64,000 bases of DNA, from assembly GCF_017875465.1 (NCBI RefSeq), contig NZ_JAGGMQ010000001.1:4774001-4838000 (forward strand). The letters are read 5' to 3'. A model generated the notes under the pieces. The model did no database searches. It saw nothing but the letters and a program-made list of their open reading frames with translations, and was not told the origin of the DNA. Position numbers and translations under genes: made by a program. Below, one piece after another: positions 46,519 to 56,215 of this stretch. Within the stretch, counting starts at the first letter, position 1. Every line of letters starts with the position of its first letter. Source of the DNA: Winslowiella toletana. GTDB taxonomy: Bacteria > Pseudomonadota > Gammaproteobacteria > Enterobacterales > Enterobacteriaceae.

Positions 46519-47421
46519 TTAATTTATCTCTCGCTGCAACCGCGCCTGCAAGTCGCTGGCAAAGCGTCTGACCCGTGGCGAAAGGTTGTTCTCCTCTTTA
46601 AACAACATCCATGCGCGATAGGTATCCATCCGCCAGCCGGGCAGCAGGCGCGTTAATTTACCGCTGTTTAACGCGTCCTGAGTCATATAATCCGGCAGAT
46701 AGGCGATACCGGTGCCCGCCAGCGCAGAGCTCATCAGCGCGACGCTATTATTGGCGCGAAAGCGGCTGCGCACCTCAATATCCAGCTTCTGCTTATCTTT
46801 GCGAAACGGTAATGAAATGGTATGGGCCGGGCCGCGGAACAGAATATAGTCATAGCGCGGCAGATCTTCCGGTTTCTCAATTTTAGCATACTGGCGCATA
46901 TATTCCGGCGTGGCGTACAGGCCCCAGGTAATATCAACCAGCGGCTTTACCAGCGCATGTTCCGGGGCGTCCCGACCAATGACAATCGCCATATCGTAGT
47001 GATCGTCCTGCATATTTACCGGCCGGTCGGTTAAATCGAGATCGACGCTGACATGAATATTACCGGCAATAAAATTATTCAGCACCGGTACAATACACTG
47101 GCAGCCGAAGGTCACCGGCGCCGCAAGTTGCAGGTTGCCCATCGGCTCTTCATGGAAGTTGCGGATAAAGCGCTCGGCACTTTTCACTTCATTGAGGATG
47201 CGCTGGCAGTACTGATAATAGCTCTGGCCCAGCTCAGTCACCTCAATGGTACGGGTGGTGCGTTTCAGCAGTTGCGCGCCAAGACGCACTTCCAGCTGCG
47301 CAATTTCACGGCTGACAGAAGATTTCGACAGCTGCAACGCGCGCGCGGCTTCGGTAAAACTCAGGGTTTCCACCACGCGGGCAAATGCCACCATTGAGGC
47401 CAGATTTTCAATGTTGCTCAT
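46519..47421 (-). CDS. LysR-family transcriptional regulator
   Basis: 300 residues starting MSNIENLASMVAFARVVE; the frame is open 27 codons earlier but those carry no LysR pattern. HTH region TEAARALQLSKSSVSREIAQLE (about 25-47), effector domain with GNLQLAAPVTFG. It belongs to the common LTTR group with no evident target here: neighbours are the microcin remnant (convergent) and a Sua5-like gene (same direction, terminator between). Its stop is two bases past the exporter scar. Confidence 0.83.
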   Translation of the reverse strand: MSNIENLASMVAFARVVETLSFTEAARALQLSKSSVSREIAQLEVRLGAQLLKRTTRTIEVTELGQSYYQYCQRILNEVKSAERFIRNFHEEPMGNLQLAAPVTFGCQCIVPVLNNFIAGNIHVSVDLDLTDRPVNMQDDHYDMAIVIGRDAPEHALVKPLVDITWGLYATPEYMRQYAKIEKPEDLPRYDYILFRGPAHTISLPFRKDKQKLDIEVRSRFRANNSVALMSSALAGTGIAYLPDYMTQDALNSGKLTRLLPGWRMDTYRAWMLFKEENNLSPRVRRFASDLQARLQREIN

Positions 47422-47478
47422 TTTATACCCTGCGGCTTTTTTGCTGGAGAAGGGGGCATAATCTAGCACATAAATACA

Positions 47479-47516
47479 AAAAGGTCTGAGTCCTGTGAAC
47501 ACAGAACTCAGACCTT
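47479..47516 (-). terminator. Long-stem terminator of the Sua5-like gene
   Basis: AAGGTCTGAGTCCTGTG and CACAGAACTCAGACCTT form a 17-bp stem with one mismatch and a two-base loop, followed on the minus strand by TTTTT. Unusually long stem. Confidence 0.88.
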
Positions 47517-47556
47517 ACGCGGTATTAACTCAGAGGGGTAAAACGTGTCTCAGGGA

Positions 47557-48336
47557 TTAATAGTAATCGCCGTGGCGGTAATCCCAGGTGGTGAAGATAT
47601 CAGACATCATCGACATAATTTTATCGACATCCAGACCTTTACGGATCAGCACCGGGCAAGGGGTCACTTTACGTTCGCCTTTCTGCTCTGGCACCAGTTT
47701 ACCGTTGGCATCAACCATCGAAACCATCACACCCTGCTCGTAACGGGTTTTATTGGTATCGTTTGGCTGGATAGATTTCACATAGTCATTCGCGCCAATA
47801 ATCAGGTCGGCACGCTCTTCGATACGATCGCCAATCCCTTCAACCAGGCCGCGGTTGCCTTTGCCTGACGGGTTAGCGGAGCTGGCGAAGGAGAATTTGC
47901 CATGGTTTTCCCACAGCTCTTTCGCCAGAATCTCACCCGGCTTACCGAATTTGATCACGAAGCAGCTGGTCTGACGGCCATCCATCATCAGCTCTTTGGA
48001 ACCGTCATCAGGAATACGCGCCAGGGCTTCTTCTTTCCACGGCAGGATGCAACCCAGCAGCACGTCAGCGTCCCAGTGCTGCTGATACAACTGCTCGATT
48101 TCCGGGTTCAGCTGGGCCAGTTCTTTCAGCTGTTCCAGTGAGCCACACAGCACAACGCCAGGTTTGTTACGGTTACGCTGTTTGGCTTCAAACTTGCGCT
48201 CCAGACCGGCTTTGTCAGAGGTCATAATGATGTAGCCCACTTTCGTCGGGCAGACAATCATCCCGCCGTCTTTCGCCAGAATTTCAATTGCTTCCGGCTG
48301 CAAGCCACCATTCCACTCTACTTTTGCGTTGCTCAT
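47557..48336 (-). CDS. Sua5/YciO/YrdC-domain protein
   Basis: 259 residues with the threonylcarbamoyl-AMP synthase fold: GMIVCPTKVGYIIMTS, KQRNRNKPGVVL and SFASSANPSGKGNRG correspond to the nucleotide and threonine pocket motifs (KRxxxxP and SANxSG). The family makes L-threonylcarbamoyl adenylate for t6A tRNA modification, but the housekeeping gene is tsaC beside aroE; this longer copy has a C-terminal tail rich in Met/Asp/Tyr (SMMSDIFTTWDYRHGDYY), so its role is open. Own strong terminator. Confidence 0.8.
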   Translation of the reverse strand: MSNAKVEWNGGLQPEAIEILAKDGGMIVCPTKVGYIIMTSDKAGLERKFEAKQRNRNKPGVVLCGSLEQLKELAQLNPEIEQLYQQHWDADVLLGCILPWKEEALARIPDDGSKELMMDGRQTSCFVIKFGKPGEILAKELWENHGKFSFASSANPSGKGNRGLVEGIGDRIEERADLIIGANDYVKSIQPNDTNKTRYEQGVMVSMVDANGKLVPEQKGERKVTPCPVLIRKGLDVDKIMSMMSDIFTTWDYRHGDYY

Positions 48337-48579
48337 AGGGACACCTTTTACTCAGATTCAGATTACATCAGCTTTTCAGCTGTATCGGGTATAAGTCAAT
48401 CCTACCTCGCTTTCGCTGAACGGCAAGCGCTGCGCAGCAAAAGCGGGGATTGTTTCATATTGGCAACAATGGTGATGAAAATTACAGGGAATGAGGGGGT
48501 TGGCGCTGTGAGAGGCAGCGCCTGAGACTGGCGAAGCTTGACGCAGAAAAAATCGACAGCGGAGGAGAAAATGATCTGC

Positions 48580-49185
48580 TTAAACCAGCCCCTCTGCTTT
48601 TAACGCCGCAATCACCGCGGGACGTTCCGCTACGCGCGCAGCCCAGCTATTCAGCGCATCCAGACCGCTAAGATTGAGTTTCAGCGCCACGGCCCAGCGG
48701 GTAATATTGTAGAGATAAGCGTCGGCGACGCTAAAACGCAGGCCCATCAGCCACTGTTTCTCCTCCAGCTCGTCATTAACATACGCAAATCTTTGTTCCA
48801 GCGCGGCGCGTAGCGTCGCTTTATATGCGTCCGGCACGGCGGAGTCAAAGAGTGGGTAAAAACTTTTATGCAGCTCGGTGGCGATATAGTTAAGCCATTC
48901 GATGGTGTGGTAGCGCGTCAGGCTTCCGGCCGGGGCCAGCAACTGGCGATCGGCTTTCAGGTCGGCAAGATACTGAATAATCGCCACTCCCTCGGTCAGT
49001 ACGCTGCCGTCATCCAGCTCCAGCGCCGGAACCTTGCCTTTGGCATTAATCTGGCGGTAATCGTCACCTTGCTCGGTGGTTTTGCGGGCGAGATCGACCT
49101 TTACCGCGGTGAAATCGAGGCCGCATTCATGCAACACAATATGTGGTGAGAGAGAACAGGCGCCGGGGTGATAAAACAGTTTCAT
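48580..49185 (-). CDS. gstA: Glutathione S-transferase GstA
   Basis: 201 residues, beta-class GST. Thioredoxin-like domain [18 protein letters not shown] with Cys10 and the cis-Pro motif [19 protein letters not shown], then a helical C-terminal domain ([17 protein letters not shown]). Conjugates glutathione to electrophiles; E. coli GstA also has peroxidase activity. In E. coli gstA lies between pdxY and dtpA; here about 10 kb of accessory genes separate it from pdxY. Confidence 0.94.
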   Translation of the reverse strand: MKLFYHPGACSLSPHIVLHECGLDFTAVKVDLARKTTEQGDDYRQINAKGKVPALELDDGSVLTEGVAIIQYLADLKADRQLLAPAGSLTRYHTIEWLNYIATELHKSFYPLFDSAVPDAYKATLRAALEQRFAYVNDELEEKQWLMGLRFSVADAYLYNITRWAVALKLNLSGLDALNSWAARVAERPAVIAALKAEGLV

Positions 49186-49294
49186 CAGTTGCTCCTTGGG
49201 CTGTGCGCAGAGGGATCTGATTAGCTTAGTGCCGGAAGTAAAAATTGTCAGTGAAGCTGGCCGTTACGCGGCGATTTTTCTCCGTCTGCGGCGC

Positions 49295-49325
49295 AAAAAA
49301 AAAAGCCGCCTGATAAACAGGCGGC
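49295..49325 (-). terminator. Terminator of dtpA
   Basis: GCCGCCTG-ATAAA-CAGGCGGC stem followed on the minus strand by ten T. Confidence 0.93.
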
Positions 49326-49346
49326 TGCACAGGTTCAGGCAGGCGA

Positions 49347-50849
49347 TTAGTTTGTCGCGTTGGCCTGTTGTAGTTCAGCGGCGTCGTCACCCTGCGTCAT
49401 ACGATTAAGCAGCGGGGCGGTTAACATCATCAGGATGGCAATCACCCCGGTGGCGATGCCAATTTTCAGGAACACATCACCATAGACGTGCAGCGATTGC
49501 AGCGGATCGGTAACGTTTTCTGGCACTGCCATCAGATTGGCGATTTTACCGGCGATAATCGCCGCGCCAGCGGTGGTCAGGAACCATGCACCCATAATAA
49601 AGCCCATCAGACGCTGCGGAACCAGCTGCGCCACCATCGCCAGACCCAGACCGGAGATCATCAGCTCACCAATACTCTGCAACGCATAGCTGAGGATCAG
49701 CCAGTTAAGCGACACGATACCGAGATCGCTGGCGAATTTGGTTCCCAGCGGCAGCACCAGGAAGGCGCCGGAGCAGAGCACCATGCCGATGGCAAATTTA
49801 TGCGGCATTGGCAGGCGGTCGCCCATTTTATTGTACAGCGCAGCCAGAATCGGGCTGCCGATCATAATCCAGAACGGATTCAGCGCCTGGAACTGCTCCG
49901 GCTGGAAGGTAATCCCCAGCATGCTGTGCTCAACGTTACGGATGGCAAAGAAGTTCAGCGAGGTTGGCATCTGGCTGTACAACACAAAGAACACCACCGC
50001 TTCCAGCATCAGCATAAAGGCGACAATCATTTTGCGGCGCGCGGCGCCCTGCATGGCAAAGGCTTCTTTACCAAACAACAGCACGATGCCAACCACGATA
50101 CAGCCAAGGGCGATACGGGCAATCTGCTGGTTATGCAGCAGCCAGGTAGCGGCAGTGATCACCAGCACAATGCCGACGAGGGTCATCAGCAGTTTGCCAA
50201 TATTTACCGGCGCGAAGTCAGGTTTAGAACCGTAGTTTTTCACCCAGCGACGACAGATCAGGAAGTTAACCAGCGTAATCAGCATGCCGACAAACGACAG
50301 GGAAAACGCCACGCTCCAGCCATATTTCGCCGCCAGCCAGGGTGTGGCCATAATCGAGAACAGGGAGCCGATATTGATCGCCATGTAATACATGGTGAAA
50401 GCGCCATCAAGACGCGGATCGTCTTTTTCATAGCAGGTGGAGAGCAGTGAAGAGGGGTTGGCTTTAAACAGGCCGTTACCGACGGCGATGGTCGCCATAC
50501 CGATATACACCATGCTCTGATCGTGACCAGACCACGCCACCAGACCATAACCGGTCGCCAGCACCAGAATTCCCAGCACGATTACGCGCTTGGTACCCAG
50601 CACTTTATCACCCAGCCAGCCACCCACAGCGACCAGACCATAGACCAGCGCGCTGAATGAGGAGAACAGAGTGATGGAATCAGATTCAGTCATCCCCAGC
50701 ATTTTAACCAGGTACACCGCCATAATGGCTTGCAGACCGTAGTAACCAAAACGTTCCCACAGTTCGATGGTAAAGATCAGATAGAACGATTTGGGTTGTT
50801 TGAACGCATTGAGGCTAACCTCATCAGTGTGTTTGTTTGCAGTAGACAC
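49347..50849 (-). CDS. dtpA: Dipeptide/tripeptide permease DtpA (TppB)
   Basis: Proton-coupled peptide importer of the POT/PTR family. A GTG start at 50849 (V read as Met, [18 protein letters not shown]) with AGAGGT seven bases upstream gives 500 residues, equal to E. coli DtpA; the frame runs 30 codons further without conservation. The ExxERFxYY motif is in [11 protein letters not shown] near residue 30, with 14 hydrophobic segments. E. coli dtpA needs OmpR for induction. Confidence 0.95.
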   Translation of the reverse strand: MSTANKHTDEVSLNAFKQPKSFYLIFTIELWERFGYYGLQAIMAVYLVKMLGMTESDSITLFSSFSALVYGLVAVGGWLGDKVLGTKRVIVLGILVLATGYGLVAWSGHDQSMVYIGMATIAVGNGLFKANPSSLLSTCYEKDDPRLDGAFTMYYMAINIGSLFSIMATPWLAAKYGWSVAFSLSFVGMLITLVNFLICRRWVKNYGSKPDFAPVNIGKLLMTLVGIVLVITAATWLLHNQQIARIALGCIVVGIVLLFGKEAFAMQGAARRKMIVAFMLMLEAVVFFVLYSQMPTSLNFFAIRNVEHSMLGITFQPEQFQALNPFWIMIGSPILAALYNKMGDRLPMPHKFAIGMVLCSGAFLVLPLGTKFASDLGIVSLNWLILSYALQSIGELMISGLGLAMVAQLVPQRLMGFIMGAWFLTTAGAAIIAGKIANLMAVPENVTDPLQSLHVYGDVFLKIGIATGVIAILMMLTAPLLNRMTQGDDAAELQQANATN

Positions 50850-51325
50850 TTGTACCTCTGGATAGATGCCAATTTCGCATCGGGAATTAAGCACGCGTAA
50901 TAGCGCGAATCTATTCGGTGCGTTGTTATAAGATGGCAAAAACGGCGGTTAATTTCGCTGATCCGGCGGCATCAGGCAAGCCTTTTTTCATTCTCTGCAA
51001 AATCGGACAGTAGCGACGTTAAATAAGCGCAACAATGATGTTAAATGGTGTTAAATATTGATTTGTATTTATATGGCGAAATAATACACCACCACCCTGC
51101 GCAGGTTTTAGCCAAAAGAGGGTAAAGTTGCCATGGTCGTTAAACGCCGCGCAAAGCTGGTTTAAAATTTAATTTAACAGATTAAAATTCTGTTAATAGG
51201 CTGGCTGCTGATTTTATATGCGGGTTGCGCTTTTTTTAGCTTAAAAAGCGCGGTGTCGCGGATTGTATGTGAGCAGGATCACGAAACGGAATATTATTTC
51301 AGAACAAAAAAAAAGTTATCACCGC
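50850..51325. other. Intergenic region upstream of dtpA
   Basis: 476 bases, AT-rich, with repeated GTTAAAT-type stretches (51037-51056) suited to OmpR or nucleoid proteins but not assignable. No gene seen. It also lies downstream of the 51326 gene. Confidence 0.4.
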
Positions 51326-51667
51326 TTATTTTGCCTGTTGTTGCGCCGACAGTAATTGCTGGCAGGTAGCATCATTATCGCCTGCGCGCTGTTGCGCTGC
51401 CGGGGTGAGCTGCATCCAGCGGGCGACCACTTTTTTGCCAAGCGCCGGAATAAAAACAACCTTTTTCAGCGCATAATCGGAATTACCGCCTTCAATCACC
51501 TTTTGCATATCATCAAGAAAGCGCGAACGGTTATCGTGGCTGATACTGCAAAATACCGCGACGTAATAAGACTCATCTTGCTGGCTGTAATGCGGGGTCA
51601 GCCACCAGCCAGCAAGGGCGGCCACGGCCAGCACGGGAAAAAGTAATCGTAGTTTAGGAAATGTCAT
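51326..51667 (-). CDS. Unrecognised small exported/anchored protein
   Basis: 113 residues with one N-terminal hydrophobic segment (LLFPVLAVAALAGWWL, residues 8-23) that may be a signal anchor. The rest is soluble: YYVAVFCSISHDNRSRFLDDMQKVIEGG then ARWMQLTPAAQQRAGDNDATCQQLL, with two Cys (40 and 103) that could form a disulfide in the periplasm. No family recognised. It is downstream of the diguanylate cyclase in the same direction, 87 bases apart, so it may be cotranscribed. Confidence 0.65.
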   Translation of the reverse strand: MTFPKLRLLFPVLAVAALAGWWLTPHYSQQDESYYVAVFCSISHDNRSRFLDDMQKVIEGGNSDYALKKVVFIPALGKKVVARWMQLTPAAQQRAGDNDATCQQLLSAQQQAK

Positions 51668-51754
51668 CGAAGAGAAAACCGTTATTAAAGCAGTAGCAGG
51701 GGCGCTACGGTAACAGGATTTGCCTGAGGGTTCGAGCCGGACGTCTGCCGCTGG

Positions 51755-53332
51755 TTAGTCGTTAATCACCGGCAGCCATGGCGTGCTTAGCGCGGATACC
51801 CGGTTACGGCCATTACGTTTAGCGGCATACAGCGCGCGGTCCGCGCCCTCTTTGATCCGGCGCACATCGCCCGGATTACCGCTGGCGGTGAGGGTAAAGC
51901 ATCCGGCGCTCAGCGTAACCACATGCTCCGGACGGTCGCTGCTTTGATGGGATATTGCAGTTTCCCGCACCACATCCACCGCACGCTGTGCGATCACCCG
52001 AGCTTCCTGCAAGGTGGTATCGTGCAGCACAATAGCAAACTCCTCACCACCATAGCGGGCAATCAGATCCGCCTGACGATGCGGCATGGCGCGTAGTATT
52101 TCTCCCACCCGCTTCAGGCAGTTGTCGCCTGCCACATGACCATAGGTGTCGTTGTAGCGTTTGAAGTAGTCGATATCCATCATAATCAGCGATACCGGCT
52201 GACCATTGCTGGCGGATCGCTGCAAACTTTGCTCCAGCACCGTATCAAACTGCCGTCGGTTGGCCACCCCGGTCAGGCCGTCAACCAGCGCCAGCGCCTG
52301 CAACGCATGGTTAACGGAAGTCAGCTCATCACGCAGATGCGCCAGCTCACTCTGATTTTTAATATTGGTGCGCACCTGACGTAACACCGAGCCGCCCATA
52401 AACAGGATACTGATCAGTAAGGCGGCGTTCAGCGCCATATCCTGTAGCCGCTCCTTTAGCCACTGATCGATCAGCGTCGCGCGGTCATAACCCGCCGCCA
52501 CCACCAGCGGATAGCGCTGTGAGCGGGCGAAACCGAAGATCCTGGGCTGACCATCCAGCACCGAACTCCACTCGCCGCTGCCGCGATCCGATTTGATCAG
52601 CATCTGGCGGAACAACGGGCTTTCCGCCAGGCTCATACCGATATAGCTGTCGGGCATCGGGCGGGCATACAACACGCTGCTGTCGGCCAGCATCAGCACC
52701 AGCACATCCTTGCTGCCCATTTCGTAGTAACTGTAATACTGGCGGAAATAGTCCACGCGAATGGTCGCCAGCAGCACGCCGGCAAATGCGCCTGCGGCGT
52801 CATTCATCCGCAAGGATACCGGGATCACCAGGTCGCCAGTACTGCGGCTACGAATCACCGGGCCGATATGGATGCCGGTGTGGCGATTGTTGCGGTGAAA
52901 ATGGATATATTCGCGGTCGGCATTGTTAGCGCCCACTGGTTCACGATCCACCGAACGGGCTACCCATTTGCCTGACGCGTTAAAATAGAACAGGCCATGC
53001 AGCTGCGGCAGACGGCTGCGCAGTTCACGCATGGTGTTGCTCAGCGCACTGGCATCAAGGCTTGTAAGGTTACCGGCCTGGATATCGCGCTGAATATCTC
53101 TGAGGGTAATTTCGGTTTGCAGCACGGTATCTTCCGCCTGACGCGCCTGCGAGAGTGACAGATTGACCGCGGTCTGTTCCGCATCGCCAACGGTGCGCTG
53201 CCAGGATTCCTTCAGTGACCAGAGATTGATAATTACCACCGCCACAAATAACAGACAAACAAATACCGTAATGCTGCGCCCGAGTGAAGAGTTCAGAAGC
53301 AGTGAAGCGGACAGGCGGTTACTGAACCTCAT
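51755..53332 (-). CDS. Membrane diguanylate cyclase with periplasmic sensor (dCache-GGDEF)
   Basis: 525 residues. First membrane segment at about 15-38, a periplasmic double-Cache domain to about 290 (GKWVARSVDREPVGANNADREY), second membrane segment, coiled linker and a GGDEF domain. The active site reads GGEEF (428-432), a functional variant, and an I-site RQAD lies five residues before it, so product inhibition by c-di-GMP is expected. The ATG at 53332 has AGGA nine bases upstream; starts at 53356 and a GTG at 53371 have no site. Ligand unknown. Confidence 0.88.
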   Translation of the reverse strand: MRFSNRLSASLLLNSSLGRSITVFVCLLFVAVVIINLWSLKESWQRTVGDAEQTAVNLSLSQARQAEDTVLQTEITLRDIQRDIQAGNLTSLDASALSNTMRELRSRLPQLHGLFYFNASGKWVARSVDREPVGANNADREYIHFHRNNRHTGIHIGPVIRSRSTGDLVIPVSLRMNDAAGAFAGVLLATIRVDYFRQYYSYYEMGSKDVLVLMLADSSVLYARPMPDSYIGMSLAESPLFRQMLIKSDRGSGEWSSVLDGQPRIFGFARSQRYPLVVAAGYDRATLIDQWLKERLQDMALNAALLISILFMGGSVLRQVRTNIKNQSELAHLRDELTSVNHALQALALVDGLTGVANRRQFDTVLEQSLQRSASNGQPVSLIMMDIDYFKRYNDTYGHVAGDNCLKRVGEILRAMPHRQADLIARYGGEEFAIVLHDTTLQEARVIAQRAVDVVRETAISHQSSDRPEHVVTLSAGCFTLTASGNPGDVRRIKEGADRALYAAKRNGRNRVSALSTPWLPVIND

Positions 53333-53375
53333 TAAGTCATTCCTGATAAAAGCCATAACTAAGTAAAGCACAAAA

Positions 53376-53405
53376 GAAAAAGGGAGCCTGTAAGGCTCCC
53401 TTTTT
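53376..53405 (-). terminator. Terminator of betT
   Basis: AAAAAGGGAGCC-TGTAA-GGCTCCCTTTTT: 7-bp GC stem extended by A-T pairs with T-tract on the minus strand, 15 bases past the betT stop. Confidence 0.93.
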
Positions 53406-53419
53406 AACGACGGATACGA

Positions 53420-55435
53420 TTAACGAATCAGATGCAGGAACTGCAGATGGCGTTCATAGTGGTCGAGGATATCATTGATGATCTGCTCCTCGGTATACCC
53501 CACCAGATCGTACTCCTGGCTGCCTTCCCACAGATGTACTTCCGCGCGGTAGTAACGGCTGGCGGTATGGCTGAGATTGCCGCCGCTGCGCATAAAGGAT
53601 GGCGTACTGTAGCCACTCATCTGCACACCGTAGTGGAAGGGCGCTTCGTCACCGTGGGAAACGCGGATGCCGAGGGTAAAGTCCTGCGGCGACAGATCGC
53701 TTTCCACCAGCAGACCTTTCTCCTCCAGCACCTCTGAGACCTTGCTGAGCGCCGGACGCACGGTCTCATCCATAAAGCGATACACCATATCGCGTGAAGG
53801 ATAAGAGATGGCGCGGTTCAGACGACGACGCCAGCTGCTGGTATGGCCGGGACGATGGCGGTCCAGCAGTAACGGCGAGGCAATCGCCACTGAACGGCTG
53901 CGATCTTTCTGCTTCTCATGGTGCAGTGCGCGGTACATGGCAATCACAAACAGCACCAGCACCAGCGAAAACGGTAACGCACTCAGCACCACGGCGGTTT
54001 GCAGCGAGGTGTAATCACCGGCAAACAACAGTGACAGCGTCAGCACACAGACCGATACCGCCCAGAAAATGCGTAACCAGTTAGGCGCATCCTGAGCGGC
54101 GGTATCACCAACGCAGGAGAGATTAGCCACCACCAGCGCACCGGAGTCAGCGGAAGTGACAAAGAAGATAAAGCAGATTACCACCGCCAGCACAATCACT
54201 GGCGTCGCCAGCGGGTAGGTGGCCAGCATATGGTAGACCGCCATCGCCGGATCGCTTAACGCCACATCGCCGAGCTTATCCATACCTTTCTGATACAACG
54301 CCAGCGCGCTGTTACCAAACACCGACAGCCAGGCAAGGGTAAAGCCCATCGGGATCAGCAGGACGCCGATCACGAATTCACGCAGGGTACGGCCACGGGA
54401 GATACGGGCGATAAACATACCGACAAAGGGTGACCAGGCAATCCACCACGCCCAGTAGAATACCGTCCAGTTGCCGAGCCAGGTGTCTTTATTGCCGTCG
54501 CTGTAAGCATAGAGATCAAAGGTTTTACGCGGCAGGCTGACAAAGTAGTCGCCAAAGTTCTGCACCAGCGTGTTCAGCAGATGGCCGGTGGGACCGGCAA
54601 ACAGCACAAAAGCGAACATCAGCACTGCCAGCAGCATATTCACTTCTGACATGCGGCGAATACCCTTATCAACACCACTGACTGCCGACAGGGTGGCCGC
54701 CCCCATCACAATCATAATCAGGATCACCTGCATGGTATGGCTCTGCGCAATACCGGTCAGGAAGCTGATGCCGGAGTTAATCTGCATCACCCCGATGCCT
54801 AGGCTGGTGGCCAGACCGAACAGGGTGCCGACAATACCGAACACATCCACCGCGTGGCCAATCGGACCGTTAATCCGGTCGCCAATCAGCGGGTAGAAAG
54901 CCGAACGCAGCGCCAGCGGCAGATTGTGGCGATAGGCAAAGTAGGCGAGGGACATCGCCACCAGCGTATAGATCCCCCAGCCGTGCAAGCCCCAGTGCAG
55001 CATGGTTAATACCATGCCGTCACGGGCGGCCTGCGCCGAACCGGCAACACCATCGGGTGGCTGCAGCAGGTGATCGAGCGGCTCTGAAGCGCCAAAGAAC
55101 AGCAACTCGGAACCGATGCCGGCGGAAAATAGCATCGCTGCCCAGGTGCCATAACTGAAGTCCGGTGTCGAGTGGTCCGGCCCCAGTTTGATATCGCCGT
55201 AGCGTGAGAAAGCGACAAACAGAACAAAGCCGAGGTAGAAAGAGACCACCAGCATATAGTACCAGCCGAAGGTTGCCGATGCCCAGGATTGAGCGCGCGA
55301 CAGTAACGAACTGGCCTGTTCGGGGAAAAGCAGGACACCACCTGAAAACAGTATCACTACCAGCGCGGCGCTAAAGAACACCGCTTTATTGAGTTTAACC
55401 GGCTGAAGTAACAGCCGATCCTGAGTTCCCAGCAT
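53420..55435 (-). CDS. betT: Choline transporter BetT (BCCT family)
   Basis: 671 residues: twelve membrane segments with the BCCT signature around WTVFYWAWWIAWSPFVGMFIA (Trp-rich substrate box) and a long cytoplasmic C-terminal tail (from about 510) that senses osmotic strain in E. coli BetT. High-affinity, proton-driven choline uptake for glycine betaine synthesis. Divergent from betIBA, with a BetI operator in the 161-base gap. Confidence 0.95.
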   Translation of the reverse strand: MLGTQDRLLLQPVKLNKAVFFSAALVVILFSGGVLLFPEQASSLLSRAQSWASATFGWYYMLVVSFYLGFVLFVAFSRYGDIKLGPDHSTPDFSYGTWAAMLFSAGIGSELLFFGASEPLDHLLQPPDGVAGSAQAARDGMVLTMLHWGLHGWGIYTLVAMSLAYFAYRHNLPLALRSAFYPLIGDRINGPIGHAVDVFGIVGTLFGLATSLGIGVMQINSGISFLTGIAQSHTMQVILIMIVMGAATLSAVSGVDKGIRRMSEVNMLLAVLMFAFVLFAGPTGHLLNTLVQNFGDYFVSLPRKTFDLYAYSDGNKDTWLGNWTVFYWAWWIAWSPFVGMFIARISRGRTLREFVIGVLLIPMGFTLAWLSVFGNSALALYQKGMDKLGDVALSDPAMAVYHMLATYPLATPVIVLAVVICFIFFVTSADSGALVVANLSCVGDTAAQDAPNWLRIFWAVSVCVLTLSLLFAGDYTSLQTAVVLSALPFSLVLVLFVIAMYRALHHEKQKDRSRSVAIASPLLLDRHRPGHTSSWRRRLNRAISYPSRDMVYRFMDETVRPALSKVSEVLEEKGLLVESDLSPQDFTLGIRVSHGDEAPFHYGVQMSGYSTPSFMRSGGNLSHTASRYYRAEVHLWEGSQEYDLVGYTEEQIINDILDHYERHLQFLHLIR

Positions 55436-55533
55436 TGAAAATCCTCATCAAAAAATAGCGAAGTTTGGTTGCGTTTATCCTTACAAAGAGCATGGAATTG
55501 TTATCCAGTTGTTACCAAGTCTAGTTTTTATTG

Positions 55534-55547
55534 ATTGAACGTTCAAT
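55534..55547. promoter_or_regulatory. BetI operator between betT and betI
   Basis: ATTGAACGTTCAAT, a perfect 14-base palindrome in the divergent gap. The E. coli BetI site has the same GAACGTTCAA-like core and choline relieves repression there. Confidence 0.8.
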
Positions 55548-55596
55548 ATAAAAAAGTTATTATCTCTCTCATTCAATAGTCGGAACCGATGAAACG

Positions 55597-56193
55597 ATGC
55601 CAAAAGTTGGAATGAAAGCCATCCGTCAGGCGCAGCTGATTAACGCAACATTGACGGTTATCGATCGGGTAGGGCTGGCGGACGCCAGCATTGCGCTGAT
55701 TGCGAAAGAAGCCGGTGTGTCGACCGGGATTGTCAGCCACTACTTTGGTGACAAAAACGGGTTGCTGGATGCCTGTATGCGCCAGATCCTGACGGACCTT
55801 TATCTGGCCGTTGAGCGACATCGGGTACGGGCTGCAGATAATCCGCAGGCGCAAATCCGCGCGATTATTGACGGTAACTTCGATTTAACTCAGGTGGCGG
55901 CACCAGTACTGAAAACCTGGCTGGTGTTCTGGACCAACAGTCTGCATCAGAAAAATTTGCAGCGTTTGCAGCGGGTTAATGATCGCCGACTGCACTCCAA
56001 TATTACTGCGCAGTTTGCCCGCGAATTACCGCGTGAGCAGGCGCGCCAGGCCGGTAGCAGTATCGCCGCCTTGATTGATGGCTTGTGGCTGCGCATGACG
56101 CTGGCGCCACAGCCAATGGCTCACGGCTTAGAAGATGCTCGTGAGCTGTGTTATCAGAATCTCGCGCTCTGGCTGAACAGGCCGGAACGCTAA
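55597..56193 (+). CDS. betI: Choline-responsive repressor BetI (TetR family)
   Basis: 198 residues. HTH region [26 protein letters not shown] (about 31-56) is nearly that of other BetI; the C-terminal domain binds choline. Represses betT and betIBA until choline is present. betB follows 22 bases downstream with a GGAGGAG site. Confidence 0.95.
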   Translation: MPKVGMKAIRQAQLINATLTVIDRVGLADASIALIAKEAGVSTGIVSHYFGDKNGLLDACMRQILTDLYLAVERHRVRAADNPQAQIRAIIDGNFDLTQVAAPVLKTWLVFWTNSLHQKNLQRLQRVNDRRLHSNITAQFARELPREQARQAGSSIAALIDGLWLRMTLAPQPMAHGLEDARELCYQNLALWLNRPER

Positions 56194-56215
56194 ACCCCTT
56201 ATCAGAGGAGGAGTC

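Noticed and set aside
47053..47397. Plus-strand frame antisense to the LysR gene
   Set aside because: Opposite strand of a clear LysR gene; only a shadow of its codons.
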